A DNA stretch of 64,000 bases from an uncultured Saprospiraceae bacterium (GCA_937941765.1 CALDGQ010000005.1:1-64000); one strand, 5' to 3'. Shown: positions 28,503-37,962, counted from the first letter of the stretch. Notes: a model not told the origin generated them from the letters alone. Program-made: numbers and translations.

Positions 28503-29474
28503 TTATTCTATAACAAAATTCACCCGACGATTCTTTTTACGCCCTCCATCATCATCATTCGTTGCCATTGGGTATCGTCTACCTTTTGAATCTGTTAATA
28601 TCTCTCCTTTTACATTTAAAGCTTTCAAATATTTCTTAACGGATTGCGCCCTTCTCAATCCTAATTCATCATTGTATTCATCACTACCGATGGCATCTGT
28701 ATGACCTATGATACTTAAACTCTTAGTAGGATTTAAATCAAAATAAGTTTTGAGTGAATCCGCATATAATTTAAATGCATTGTTAGGTTTGAAAACGTCC
28801 GAATTATATTCAAAATTCGCGTCAGAAAAAGTCATGTCATGAAATGTGAATTTCACTTTTGTATATTCTTCCACTTTCGGAGATCCACCTTTTTCTGTAA
28901 ATTCATCTGAAACAACAGCACCACCTTCTTTTTTCTTTTTGAAAATTTCAAATGCAAGTGGTGATTTTAGTTCTTCCGAATTCGCTTGATCGGAATCCAA
29001 CGAAATTCTGTTTTCATCGATACCCATTTTGACCAAAATATCACGGATAGCAGCTGCTCTTGCTTTTCCAAGATCTTCATACATACCTGAGGTTTTCCCT
29101 TTTTCACTTGGTCGATAATATCCTTTGATGGTTAATAAATTGTTTGGATCACCTAATACTTTCTTTCCAACTAATTTTGCCAAAAATTCATTGTTATTTT
29201 TTGACATTGTTGGTAACACCTTTCCATTATCAAAATGAAATTCCTGCATCTTTGAAATGACAGATTTTCCATTATACATCAGGTTCAAACTAGTGGCACG
29301 CTTAGGATATTCCGGCGCTACTGCTTTGGTTCCTTTTGTCGTTGTTTTTTTAGTTGTAGGTCTTTGGAAAATACTTACTTCGCCGCAGTGATTTTTGATC
29401 TCGCAAACGTAGTAATATCGGGAAAAAGTGGCCCACATGGTAAAAACCAGGAACCCTAAAAATATAGATCTCAT
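28503..29474 (-). CDS. OmpA family protein with two OmpA-like domains
   Basis: A 323-aa envelope protein. An N-terminal hydrophobic anchor or signal (IFLGFLVFTMWATFS) is followed by a Lys/Thr-rich linker. A first OmpA-like alpha/beta module covers about 70-160 (EFHFDNGKVLPTMS, LTIKGYYRPSEKGK). A second, better conserved one is at about 220-323, with IIGHTDAIGSDEYNDELGLR, AQSVKKYL and the terminal RKKNRRVNFVI. OmpA domains bind peptidoglycan, so this protein probably tethers the envelope. It lies upstream of the HhH coiled-coil gene on the same strand, with a 94-bp gap. Confidence 0.85.
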   Translation of the reverse strand: MRSIFLGFLVFTMWATFSRYYYVCEIKNHCGEVSIFQRPTTKKTTTKGTKAVAPEYPKRATSLNLMYNGKSVISKMQEFHFDNGKVLPTMSKNNNEFLAKLVGKKVLGDPNNLLTIKGYYRPSEKGKTSGMYEDLGKARAAAIRDILVKMGIDENRISLDSDQANSEELKSPLAFEIFKKKKEGGAVVSDEFTEKGGSPKVEEYTKVKFTFHDMTFSDANFEYNSDVFKPNNAFKLYADSLKTYFDLNPTKSLSIIGHTDAIGSDEYNDELGLRRAQSVKKYLKALNVKGEILTDSKGRRYPMATNDDDGGRKKNRRVNFVIE

Positions 29475-29788
29475 AGTAGTTTATTTTGCTAAAAACTAAA
29501 ATTACTGATATTTATCATGCGTACAAAGTGATATATGAGATTTTTATAGTTAATTTATATCATTAATACTTGCAAAGTCGAATGGATTTGAGGAAATCGG
29601 TTTGGAGTACAAGACAGAAAACCTGCCTATGCTAGCAGGCAGGCGTAAGCATAATTCTTTTACCGCGCTGGCTTGCATGCAAAAGTGAAGGCCTGTATTT
29701 CTAATGCCGATTTACTCGGCGTAGGCTGAAGTAATCCGAATCGATCTTCCAAATGCAGGCAATGATTGTGATTATTAATGATATTACT
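29475..29788. other. Divergent intergenic region with palindromic repeat
   Basis: A 314-bp gap between the ompA-like gene and xerD. It contains a palindrome at 29622-29643 (CCTGCC paired with GGCAGG around TATGCTAGCA) with related CAGGC/GGCCTG motifs up to about 29695. This is higher in GC than its surroundings and looks like an intergenic repeat element. Promoters for both divergent genes should lie here. Confidence 0.55.
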
Positions 29789-30712
29789 ATGAATGTGAAA
29801 AAAGCGGATTGGAAATCAACCATTAAGGGATTCAAAAACTATCTTTTACTGGAAAGGTCAATGTCTGCTAACACCATCGAAGCATATATCGCAGATGTCA
29901 AAAAGCTCGTCTTTTATTTAGATGAAAAGCAAGACAAGACTACTCCACCTAATATCACTTCGAAGCAATTAACAGACTTTGTAAATTGGCTAAATGAATT
30001 CGGAATTGGAGCTGCAACACAATCTAGAATTATCTCTGGAATTCGTGGTTATTACAAATATTTATTGATCGAAGATATCACCTCAGCTGATCCTACTAAA
30101 ATATTAGAAACACCTAAATTACCACGTAAAATTCCAGATGTTTTAAGCTACAAAGAGATACAATTTATCATAGCAGGTATTGATTTAAGTCATCCACAAG
30201 GTGTTAGAAATCGAGCCATTTTAGAGACATTATATGCATGTGGTTTACGTGTTACTGAGTTGCTCAATTTGAAAATAACCAATATTCATCCAGACATTGG
30301 AGTCATCAAAGTGATTGGTAAAAATGACAAGGAAAGATTGGTTCCAATTGGTGAAGAAGCGTTGAAATATATTACTATGTATCGCGAACATATCCGTAGT
30401 AAGATGAACAACATTCATAAAGATCATGAGAATATTTTGTTCCTTAATCGTCGTGGCAAAAAATTAACTCGAGTAATGATATTTCTTATCGCAAAAGAAT
30501 CTGCAGCTAATGTTGGGATCACTAAAAAAGTGAGTCCACATACTTTCCGTCATTCTTTCGCGACGCATCTTGTGGAAGGGGGCGCCAATCTGAAAGCAGT
30601 TCAAGATATGTTGGGTCATGAGTCTATTACTACTACAGAAATTTATACGCATTTGGATACCAAATTTCTTCGGGAAACCATTCTCTTTTTTCATCCTCGT
30701 AATCGGAAATGA
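29789..30712 (+). CDS. xerD: Site-specific tyrosine recombinase XerD
   Basis: A 307-aa tyrosine recombinase of the XerC/XerD type that resolves chromosome dimers at dif with FtsK. The N-terminal SAM-like domain begins FKNYLLLERSMSANTIEAY. The catalytic set is complete: Arg in ACGLRVTELL, Lys in GKNDKERLVP, HTFRHSFATHL supplying His and Arg, LGHESITTT, and the Tyr nucleophile in EIYTHLD. ATG 29789 gives the standard length; a start 12 codons upstream is possible. It stands alone, with no flanking integron or phage genes, and is the housekeeping enzyme. XerD versus XerC is based on overall pattern. Confidence 0.9.
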   Translation: MNVKKADWKSTIKGFKNYLLLERSMSANTIEAYIADVKKLVFYLDEKQDKTTPPNITSKQLTDFVNWLNEFGIGAATQSRIISGIRGYYKYLLIEDITSADPTKILETPKLPRKIPDVLSYKEIQFIIAGIDLSHPQGVRNRAILETLYACGLRVTELLNLKITNIHPDIGVIKVIGKNDKERLVPIGEEALKYITMYREHIRSKMNNIHKDHENILFLNRRGKKLTRVMIFLIAKESAANVGITKKVSPHTFRHSFATHLVEGGANLKAVQDMLGHESITTTEIYTHLDTKFLRETILFFHPRNRK

Positions 30713-30760
30713 GGTCGTGAGAGACGTGGACGTGTGGACGTGTAACGTGTGAACGTAATT

Positions 30761-30870
30761 TTGGGGTCATGCCCACAAGCTAATATGCCTGACCCACTTT
30801 GGGGTCTTGACGTTGGAAACGTAAGACTCCAACGGAGTCAGGCAAATTAACTTGGGGCATCCGCCCCAAG
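30761..30870. repeat. Imperfect inverted repeat element
   Basis: Two arms of about 50 bp in opposite orientation (about 30761-30815 and 30822-30870) share the sequence TTGGGG..ATGCCC..AAG, then TAATtTGCCTGAC, then GAGTCTT-ACG. The right arm includes the short palindromes ACTCCAACGGAGT and CTTGGGGCATCCGCCCCAAG. One arm-like copy recurs at 62806-62870. Directly before it is a degenerate ACGTG-rich stretch (30722-30755). Confidence 0.65.
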
Positions 30871-30909
30871 AAAAATAAAACTAGTAATTTTACGTTCAAT
30901 CAATTACCA

Positions 30910-32526
30910 ATGCAATTTCAACCATTCCATTTATTTCTAATGATTTCCTACGCATGCATCTTCACAGCTTGTGCAAATCGTGGAACCTTGTCAGGAGGTG
31001 TAAAAGACATCACTCCACCAGGAATCAACGATGAGGCTTCAACAGAAAATTTTCAAACTAATTTCCAAAAACAGGATATCAAAATAGACTTTGATGAATG
31101 GGTAACTGTCACAGATGTATTTAATCAAGTAGTGGTCTCTCCTCCACTCGATCACAAACCAAAAATTAGTGTTCGAAAGAAAACAGTCATTTTTGAATTT
31201 GACGAAAAAGAAGTGTTGAAAAAAGATGCGACCTATACCATCAACTTTGGAGAATCAGTTAAAGATTTCACAGAAGGAAATGTGGTCCCGAATTTAAAGT
31301 ATGTTTTTTCGACAGGTGACTACTTGGATTCTTTACGTTTTGCAGGGACCGTGATTGATGCGTTTACAGGTGCACCTAAGGAAGGCGCATTGGTCATGTT
31401 GTACGACAATCTTGCGGACAGTGTCGTCCGAACAGAACGTCCATTTTATTTTGGAAAAACCAATAAGGCTGGTAAATTTCAAATTAACAATATCAAACCG
31501 GGGACATTCAAAGTATTTGCATTAGAAGATATTGACTTCAATTATTTATTCAATTTGGATAATGAAGTGATTGGGTATATGGATGAATATATCACATTGC
31601 CTGACACGAATATGGTCGCTCCAACCATCACAATGTATGAAGAAACTCCTGATTTAATTCGGACCAAAATAGACACTTCCACTTATGGTTTGGTCAAATT
31701 AGTTTTTAATCAATCACCTGATAATATCAAAATAGAAAGTACTCCAAATTTGGAAAATAGTTTTTATCAAGTCGAGCGTGATTCTGTCAAATTTTGGTAC
31801 AATTCTGATATTCCATTTGACTTATTCGTCACAAGAGATGAATATAATGACACGATTCAAATAAATTCTAACAAAAAAGACGCATTTCTAAAAAAGGCAA
31901 AACTGGATTTGTCAGCTAAGGTCAAAAAAGCCCAAAATTTCTCTATCAATCCAGGCCGACCTTTCACTATTCAATTCAATCATCCAATTGCAAATGTCAA
32001 TAACGACTCCATTTTATTGTTAGAAGATAGTTTACAAACAGAAGTGATTACTACATTCTCTATCAATCCTGATGATCAACGAGAATTGATAATGGACTAC
32101 AAATGGCATGAAACTGAACCATACAATTTTACTTTCAAGCCAAATGCTTTGGAAGATATTTATGGTTTAAAAAACGATACGATTCCATTAAAGTACAATG
32201 CACTTCCTAAACGAGTTTTTGGTAATATCATTTTAACCGTAAATGGTTTAGATGAGAATTATGACCACAAAATTGATTTACTTTTCCGAGGAGATGAAGT
32301 CGTAGAAACTGTCATCGCAAAAAATGTCGCTACTTTCAATATCACTTGGAGCTCGATGACTGCTGGTGATTATTCAGTACAAATTCTTCAAGACCGAAAT
32401 CAAAATGGGAAATGGGATCCTGGAAATTATGATTTGAAAACACAACCTGAGAAGAGATTTTCGAAAGGACTGGAAAAGCTTCGTTCTAATTGGGATTTGG
32501 ATGCGGTGATAACTCCGGAGTTCTGA
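30910..32526 (+). CDS. Ig-like domain lipoprotein
   Basis: A 538-aa lipoprotein: the signal peptide ends IFTACANRG with lipobox FTAC, then LSGGVKDITPPG. Residues about 35-130 match the Big_5/SbsA-type Ig-like domain common in Bacteroidota (IKIDFDEWVTV, VVSPPLDHKPKI, YTINFGESVKDFTEGN, FSTGD). A carboxypeptidase-regulatory-like domain follows (FAGTVIDAFTGAPKEGALV), then further beta-sandwich repeats. It ends with a segment like YSVQILQDRNQNGKWDPG. It is probably an outer-membrane or surface lipoprotein involved in envelope maintenance. It starts 40 bases after the inverted-repeat element. Confidence 0.82.
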   Translation: MQFQPFHLFLMISYACIFTACANRGTLSGGVKDITPPGINDEASTENFQTNFQKQDIKIDFDEWVTVTDVFNQVVVSPPLDHKPKISVRKKTVIFEFDEKEVLKKDATYTINFGESVKDFTEGNVVPNLKYVFSTGDYLDSLRFAGTVIDAFTGAPKEGALVMLYDNLADSVVRTERPFYFGKTNKAGKFQINNIKPGTFKVFALEDIDFNYLFNLDNEVIGYMDEYITLPDTNMVAPTITMYEETPDLIRTKIDTSTYGLVKLVFNQSPDNIKIESTPNLENSFYQVERDSVKFWYNSDIPFDLFVTRDEYNDTIQINSNKKDAFLKKAKLDLSAKVKKAQNFSINPGRPFTIQFNHPIANVNNDSILLLEDSLQTEVITTFSINPDDQRELIMDYKWHETEPYNFTFKPNALEDIYGLKNDTIPLKYNALPKRVFGNIILTVNGLDENYDHKIDLLFRGDEVVETVIAKNVATFNITWSSMTAGDYSVQILQDRNQNGKWDPGNYDLKTQPEKRFSKGLEKLRSNWDLDAVITPEF

Positions 32527-32540
32527 GTCAGAATGAAAAT

Positions 32541-32595
32541 AAAAATAGAACCTTAGACGCGAGTATGACATGAGCATACGTAAGGTCTTATTTTT
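32541..32595. terminator. Long imperfect hairpin terminator
   Basis: AAAAATAGAACCTTA (32541-32555) pairs with TAAGGTCTTATTTTT (32581-32595) with two mismatches. It separates the Ig-like lipoprotein gene from the convergent T9SS gene and can act in both directions. Confidence 0.65.
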
Positions 32596-32612
32596 AATTT
32601 ATAATATCTTTG

Positions 32613-33536
32613 TCACATTTTCACAAAACTATTAACAATCATTTGTCCACCCACATCTTTTATCAACAAAACATACACACCACTATCTAATGATTCTATA
32701 TCAATTTTTGACTGATAGTCATTCGATTGTATTTGCACTCCATCTATTCCATAAATTTCATAAGAAATAAAGTCTTCCATTTGACCTTCATCTATCTCAA
32801 TTTGCAACCAACTTCTAGCAGGGTTTGGAAATAATTGAATCTTAGGGGGAGATAAAATTTCTTCTGTTGGCAAGATGGTCAAACAAGGTGAATTACTGTT
32901 AGGTAAACCATAAAAACTATATAAAAAATATCCCCAGATCGTATCAACCCCAGTTCCTTCAATTTCATAGGTTGTCCACAGTCGACTGGATGGAAAAATA
33001 TTAGGATAATCATAATCCAAATATAAATGATCTATGTTAACCATACATTCAATATATTCAACTTCAATCCAAGGCTCAGGTACCGACCAAGGAATTCGGC
33101 TGGGTGACAATATGGTATTTGCATTACATGGATAAGGATTGTTATCAAATAAAAGCGTATCCCAATAAATTTTAATCGGCCAATGTTTTGCATGAATAAA
33201 AATCCCGATTCCTTGCTGACTAAAGCAGTGATTTGGTACTGATGAACCTGAAATAATTGTTTTCGAAAAATTATAGCCTCCAGCCCAAGGTGTTGCTCCA
33301 TATGCATTGACAGCTCGTACCTCTAATACAGAATCAAAAGGTGCTGTGATCAACTCCTCTCCAAATTCTAGATCTAATACTTGATCAGTATTAGCGTCAT
33401 CATCTGCACCTACCCAAATAGTATCTTTATTCCCAACAGCATCTTCAAACCACAACGGCATTATAAACTCAGGAGGCTGAGACAACAAAATACTTGCAAA
33501 AAATAAAATTTGAACAATACATAAATATTTTTTCAT
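32613..33536 (-). CDS. T9SS-secreted hypothetical protein (tandem paralogue 1)
   Basis: A 307-aa secreted protein of unknown function. The signal peptide is MKKYLCIVQILFFASILLSQ. The N-terminal module contains FIMPLWFEDAVGNKDTIWVG, shared almost exactly with the upstream gene, then FGEELITAPFD, EVRAVNAYGATPWAGGYNFS and a PSSRLWTTYEIEGTGVDTIWG block. The last 75 residues are a T9SS type A sorting domain (IQLFPNPARSWLQIEI, GVYVLLIKD). It lies 21 bases after its paralogue and is probably co-transcribed with it and the broken protease gene. I recognise no catalytic motif. Confidence 0.82.
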   Translation of the reverse strand: MKKYLCIVQILFFASILLSQPPEFIMPLWFEDAVGNKDTIWVGADDDANTDQVLDLEFGEELITAPFDSVLEVRAVNAYGATPWAGGYNFSKTIISGSSVPNHCFSQQGIGIFIHAKHWPIKIYWDTLLFDNNPYPCNANTILSPSRIPWSVPEPWIEVEYIECMVNIDHLYLDYDYPNIFPSSRLWTTYEIEGTGVDTIWGYFLYSFYGLPNSNSPCLTILPTEEILSPPKIQLFPNPARSWLQIEIDEGQMEDFISYEIYGIDGVQIQSNDYQSKIDIESLDSGVYVLLIKDVGGQMIVNSFVKM

Positions 33537-33557
33537 ATCTTACTAATAGTTTATTAG

Positions 33558-34463
33558 TCACATTTTCACAAAACTTTTAGAGAAAAATTTGTTGAATTTA
33601 TCTTTTAATAACAATACATAGACACCTCTTTGCAAAGATACTAACACTAATCTGGAATCATAAGTACCCATTTGCACCATTTTACCATTCACATCATAAA
33701 TTTCGTAATCCGTAATCTCTAATGAGTCCTCAACTTCAATTTGCAACCAATTACCCGCAGGGTTTGGATATAATTGAATCTCTGAAATAGATAAAGCTTC
33801 CTCTATTGGAAGTGTGGTCAAACAATGCGGTGCATCGATATGACTTGTCAACCAATAACCCCAGATGGTATCCACACCAGAGCCACTTATTTCATATTCC
33901 GTCCATAGTTGAATGATTGGGGAAAGATTTGGGTAATTGTAATCTAAAGACAAATGACTAACAGGACTCATGCAATAGATATTTTCTGCTTCATACCAAT
34001 TCTGTATTGTCCAAACCGATCTATTAGGTGTTAATATAGTGTTATAATTACAGGGAAATGGATTGCTATGTAGCAGCAGAGAATCCCAAGTGACCTTCAC
34101 TGGCCAAAATTGGGCATGAATAAAAATTCCAATCCCTCCAAATAAATGACATTGGGCAGATGGTTCTACACATGAAATTATCTGTTTTGAAAACTTATAT
34201 CCACCACCCCACGGAGAGGCTCCATCTACATTAACAGCCCGGACCTCAAAGATATGATCGAAGGGAGAAATAATTAATTCTTCTCCATATTCAGCATCTA
34301 ATTCTTGATTACAGTTTGCAGCACTATCTTCACCTACCCAAATAGTATCTTTATTCCCAACAGCATCTTCAAACCACAATGGCATGAGAAACTCCGGAGT
34401 TTCTTGAGCTAACAATATACTTGAGAACACAAAGATTTGAACAAAAACTAAACATATTCTCAT
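33558..34463 (-). CDS. T9SS-secreted hypothetical protein (tandem paralogue 2)
   Basis: A 301-aa paralogue of the gene at 32613 with the same order: signal peptide (VFSSILLAQ), PLWFEDAVGNKDTIWVGED, YGEELIISPFDHIFEVRAVN, SPWGGGYKFSKQIIS, LWTEYEISGSGVDTIWGYW, then a T9SS sorting domain (IQLYPNPAGNWLQIEVED, GVYVLLLKD). The cysteines are only partly conserved between the two. Its ATG overlaps the stop of the upstream protease fragment (ATGA), showing translational coupling and suggesting a linked role on the cell surface. The function is unknown. Confidence 0.82.
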   Translation of the reverse strand: MRICLVFVQIFVFSSILLAQETPEFLMPLWFEDAVGNKDTIWVGEDSAANCNQELDAEYGEELIISPFDHIFEVRAVNVDGASPWGGGYKFSKQIISCVEPSAQCHLFGGIGIFIHAQFWPVKVTWDSLLLHSNPFPCNYNTILTPNRSVWTIQNWYEAENIYCMSPVSHLSLDYNYPNLSPIIQLWTEYEISGSGVDTIWGYWLTSHIDAPHCLTTLPIEEALSISEIQLYPNPAGNWLQIEVEDSLEITDYEIYDVNGKMVQMGTYDSRLVLVSLQRGVYVLLLKDKFNKFFSKSFVKM

Positions 34464-36152
34464 GGTTTGATAATGGTTTGATTTGTTACAGTTTCATTAA
34501 AAATTGCCTGAAGCGAATACGTGCCAGAGGGTAAAAAAGATGAATTAAAATTAATTTGATAATCTCCTTCAACTTTTTCATTTTCAGATTCAAGAATCAT
34601 TACGTGATTTGTAAACAAATTAATCAACCTAAGTTGAAAATTACCTGGTTCTTCCAAATAATACATAATACTAAGATCTTGGACAAATGGGTTTGTTGCT
34701 GACATACCCATTACTGTTGGCATGCCGATTACAGATCCTCCAATTGGGCCACCAATACATTTTGTTATTGTTACATATTCGACATGCACATCACTTGGCG
34801 GACAAGGAGGAATTGTCTCACCTTTCTCGTTCAGCTCAGCATAAATGTTGTCAACTGTAAGTTTTACTTTATAGGTTCCTCCTATTTTAAAATTATAATA
34901 ATTTCTTAAATCAATCTTATCAATTTGTCCATTATTCCAGCCAGTAGTAAAGTGCCCTGTATGACAATCAGTAAGATTAGTCGGCTTTACTTGACAAATT
35001 TCAATTAACCAAACATCTTCATTGAACGATCCTTGTCCGTTTAAATACAAAGGTCCGCCGACCGAATTTTGAGGACAAAGTTTATGTGTCCTCGGCAATT
35101 CAAAAAAGGCTTGAGACGGCATGCAACCGTTACAAGAATGAACAAACATATTTCCACCATTGATAAGATCATCATTTATTCTATCTATTTGACAAGTCGT
35201 AACAGCGTGAGGCTCCCACTGGTTATAATCCATCATATTGTTAGATATATTTTCCCAATGATGACATGGTTGATATCCATTTCCTCCCTGACTAATTGGA
35301 CAAATATTAAGATCTATGTCATTTGCCCAACAATTAGCATTTCTATTAATACAATTTCCGTTTTCAAGAGCAATATAGGGAGCTCCAATAGGTGTATCCG
35401 CGCATAAATCGTTTCCTTGCCAAGTATGTCCAAGAGTCAAAGTATGTCCAATTTCATGGAGTAACAATGAACCTGAATATCCAATAGACCAATCTTGTGT
35501 ACATGGTCTTATATATGCATGATAATCCCCATTAAATACATACTTTGTTGCCCCGGTTCCAAATCCCTGACCACTGTGCGGATAAATAGGCGAATAAAAA
35601 ACGTTGATGTTGGTGTTTTACATCAACACCATAAGTATTATAAATTGCAGTTGAAGTGATATTTCTATAGTATGCATCGTTATCTCTATGAAAATAAACA
35701 CCATTTAATAAAAACCTAACTTTTACTTCCGGCGGACTAGCTGGATAAGTTTCATTAGGATTTTTTCTCCATTGGTCGTCATTTTCATCTAATTCTTGGT
35801 TTGCTCTTTTAATGATATTTTCGGCTCGTGTATAGCCATTTCGATCTGTATTTCCAATACCGTCAGATTTTTCCGTAAAATTACCTAAACTTAGAACATT
35901 GATGGGATTACCACAATTGTTTATTGGGATTTGAATTACTTGTTCTGGCAGAAGAAAATGCATATTTACTCTTACATACCTAATAAGATCAGGATTTGGA
36001 CAAATTGGCAAATATGAACTAGGAAGTGGATTATTATTTATTTCTATTTCGTCAACACCACATGAAATTATTTGCAAATTGGCTGGAGGAGTTATATTTT
36101 GAGAGATCGCAAATGAACTAGTAAATAATACAAGTAAAATACCAAACAGCTT
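34460..36152 (-). pseudogene. Frameshifted M43-type metalloprotease with C-terminal sorting region
   Basis: Two reading frames form one secreted zinc protease. The 5' part (to about 35618) encodes a signal-peptide-like KLFGILLVLFTSSFAISQ and a pro/catalytic start (PNPDLIRYVRVNMHFLLP). The 3' part continues INVFYSPIYPHSGQGFG and the zinc motif LLLHEIGHTLTLGHTW (HExxHxxGxxH), then GYQPCHHWENISNNMMDY with the Met-turn, and a T9SS-like C-terminal region. The frames are joined by removing one A from the A4 run at 35616-35619 (minus strand), which restores VNTNINVFYSP. No in-frame ATG precedes the signal peptide; a tandem repeat occupies that position. It is either an inactivated gene or one with a sequencing indel. 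Downstream genes are intact. Confidence 0.75.
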
Positions 36153-36187
36153 ATTGGATTTGGATTGGATTTGGATTGATTTGGATT
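36153..36187. repeat. Short tandem repeat at the protease gene start
   Basis: About three copies of a 12-bp unit, GGATTTGGATTG (one copy shortened by a base), lie exactly where the start codon and first codons of the minus-strand protease should be. A change in repeat length would alter which upstream codon is in frame. Confidence 0.65.
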
Positions 36188-36296
36188 TTTAACAATTTTA
36201 ACAATGAATTTGCATAACAAAATAAACTCAATTTTCATTAATCAATACTAAACATTGATTAACAACAATACATTTAAAGAAACGCAAAATTTACAC

Positions 36297-37046
36297 ATGA
36301 TTCTAAAATCCTCCAACCTAGTAAAAATCTATGGTAACCGAAAAGTTGTCAATGATGTTTCCTTAGAAGTTAATCAAGGAGAAATTGTTGGTTTGCTTGG
36401 TCCAAACGGAGCAGGTAAAACAACGACCTTTTATATGACGGTAGGATTCATTAAACCGAATCAAGGCCATGTGTATTTAGATGATGAAGAAATCACTTCA
36501 CTACCGATGTACAAACGTGCACAAAAGGGAATCGGATATCTGCCACAAGAACCAAGTGTCTTTCGTAAAATGAGTATTGAAGACAACATCATGGCGGTTT
36601 TGGAAATGACCAAACTCAACAAAGCACAACGCAAGGAAAAACTAGAATCACTGATTGACGAATTTTCATTAGGTCATGTTCGCAAAAGCAATGGAGATAC
36701 TTTATCTGGTGGTGAAAGACGACGTACAGAAATCGCTCGTGCATTGGCTACCAATCCTAGCTTTATTTTGTTGGACGAACCGTTTGCAGGTATTGATCCA
36801 ATTGCAGTAGAAGACATTCAATATATTGTTGCAAAATTAAAAACAAAAAATATTGGAATCTTGATAACTGATCATAATGTACAAGAAACGCTCTCCATTA
36901 CCGATCGCGCGTACTTAATGTTTGAAGGAAGTATATTAAAAGCAGGAACTGCCGAAGAATTAGCAGCGGATGAGATGGTACGTAAAGTCTATTTAGGACA
37001 AAATTTTGAATTGAAACGAAAAGTGATTGATTTGGGAAATAGTTAA
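36297..37046 (+). CDS. lptB: LPS export ABC transporter ATP-binding protein LptB
   Basis: A 249-aa ATPase that powers LptFG in lifting lipopolysaccharide from the inner membrane to the LptC-A-D bridge. Walker A is [13 protein letters not shown], the Q-loop region is [16 protein letters not shown] (a strong LptB hallmark), the signature is LSGGERRR, Walker B is [13 protein letters not shown], and the H-loop is TDHNV. ATG 36297 ([13 protein letters not shown]) is chosen over an in-frame TTG at 36255. lptA, lptC and lptFG are not adjacent, as is common in this phylum. Confidence 0.93.
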   Translation: MILKSSNLVKIYGNRKVVNDVSLEVNQGEIVGLLGPNGAGKTTTFYMTVGFIKPNQGHVYLDDEEITSLPMYKRAQKGIGYLPQEPSVFRKMSIEDNIMAVLEMTKLNKAQRKEKLESLIDEFSLGHVRKSNGDTLSGGERRRTEIARALATNPSFILLDEPFAGIDPIAVEDIQYIVAKLKTKNIGILITDHNVQETLSITDRAYLMFEGSILKAGTAEELAADEMVRKVYLGQNFELKRKVIDLGNS

Positions 37047-37156
37047 TAGTTATTGGTATTTGAACGTCTTGCGGGAGCATGCAAGTCCACGCATTCGCTC
37101 TTGATTTTCAATACAATAACCAATAACAATTCCACAAACAACAACAAAAAAACGAA

Positions 37157-37435
37157 ATGTTCAACATCCTAAAATATCACAAAATAGCACAAGTCACCTT
37201 AACCTTTATCAGTATTTCAATACTATACTCCATCACCTTCATTAGCTGCGCTCCCGAAATCAAAGACACTTCTATCGACCGTAAATGGGTGGATTCATTA
37301 GAAAAAGAAAAGAAGCAATTGATTGGGATAGAAATGGATAGTCTTTGTGAATTGCGTAGAGAAAAATTTATCAAAAACGCTGTCGATTCCATTCTTGGAG
37401 AACGATTGGAAGAAATGAGAAAATTTGACCAATGA
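37157..37435 (+). CDS. Small putative lipoprotein
   Basis: A 92-aa protein. A hydrophobic N-terminal segment leads to the lipobox-like TFISCAPE at residues 28-35. Then comes a charged, helical tail rich in Lys and Glu (DSLEKEKKQLIGIEMDSLCE). It overlaps the next gene by four bases (ATGA), so the two are coupled. No family is recognised. It is probably anchored in the inner or outer membrane. Confidence 0.65.
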   Translation: MFNILKYHKIAQVTLTFISISILYSITFISCAPEIKDTSIDRKWVDSLEKEKKQLIGIEMDSLCELRREKFIKNAVDSILGERLEEMRKFDQ

Positions 37436-37749
37436 AAAAAAATTACTTCATCATAATATGTGTTTTAGGAATTGTCATTTCCTTATTTTCATTTCAAAAA
37501 AGTGTGAATAAAGAAACACAAGCAGAGCTAGATAAACGGCTCAAGAAATTTAAGAAAATGAAAACAAGAATTTGCAATGAAGATGCAATGGAAGAAGTGA
37601 TGATAATTGTAGATTCTATGTTGATCCGACGTGCACAAGTGATCAAAACCTCTCCGATTTCAAAACCTCCTATCCCTCCAAAACCTAGTGCACCTGATGT
37701 TAGATTACCTGATGATAGCACACCTGTTGGGCCGATTATAGAGAATTAA
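37432..37749 (+). CDS. Small membrane-anchored hypothetical protein
   Basis: A 105-aa protein with an N-terminal hydrophobic segment (YFIIICVLGIVISLFSF), a charged helical middle (LDKRLKKFKKMKTRICNEDA) and a Pro/Ser-rich C-terminal tail (KPPIPPKPSAPDVRLPDDST) that probably extends into the periplasm. Coupled to the preceding lipoprotein gene by an ATGA overlap. The paired helical segments with a shared VDS[IM]L motif suggest the two are related or interact. The function is unknown. Confidence 0.62.
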   Translation: MKKNYFIIICVLGIVISLFSFQKSVNKETQAELDKRLKKFKKMKTRICNEDAMEEVMIIVDSMLIRRAQVIKTSPISKPPIPPKPSAPDVRLPDDSTPVGPIIEN

Positions 37750-37798
37750 TTACTACATGGTTTAGAGAATATAAAACAGAACTAAATTCGCATACAAA

Positions 37799-37923
37799 CG
37801 TCAGACTGTGCGAAAATACTCGTTCGATATGAGAGGTTAGAAACCTTCATCTCGTAACACACACGGTATTCGAGCAAAAGGTTTCTAACCTCTTTGCTTT
37901 GGGAATTTTCGCACAGTCTGACG
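37799..37923. repeat. 125-bp nested palindrome between convergent genes
   Basis: The outer arms CGTCAGACTGTGCGAAAAT (37799-37817) and ATTTTCGCACAGTCTGACG (37905-37923) are exact inverted copies of 19 bp. Inner arms AGAGGTTAGAAACCTT (37832-37847) and AAGGTTTCTAACCTCT (37878-37893) are also exact. Short TACTCG/CGAG pairs lie between them. Its shape fits a MITE-like or REP-like element, and it can also act as a terminator for both flanking genes. Confidence 0.8.
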
Positions 37924-37962
37924 TGCTCACGCACTTAAATCCTATTTTACATTCTTTGAAAC

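Noticed and set aside
29789-30712. Integrase of a mobile island
   Set aside because: The protein fits housekeeping XerD in length and motifs, and there are no flanking att sites, tRNA or cargo genes.
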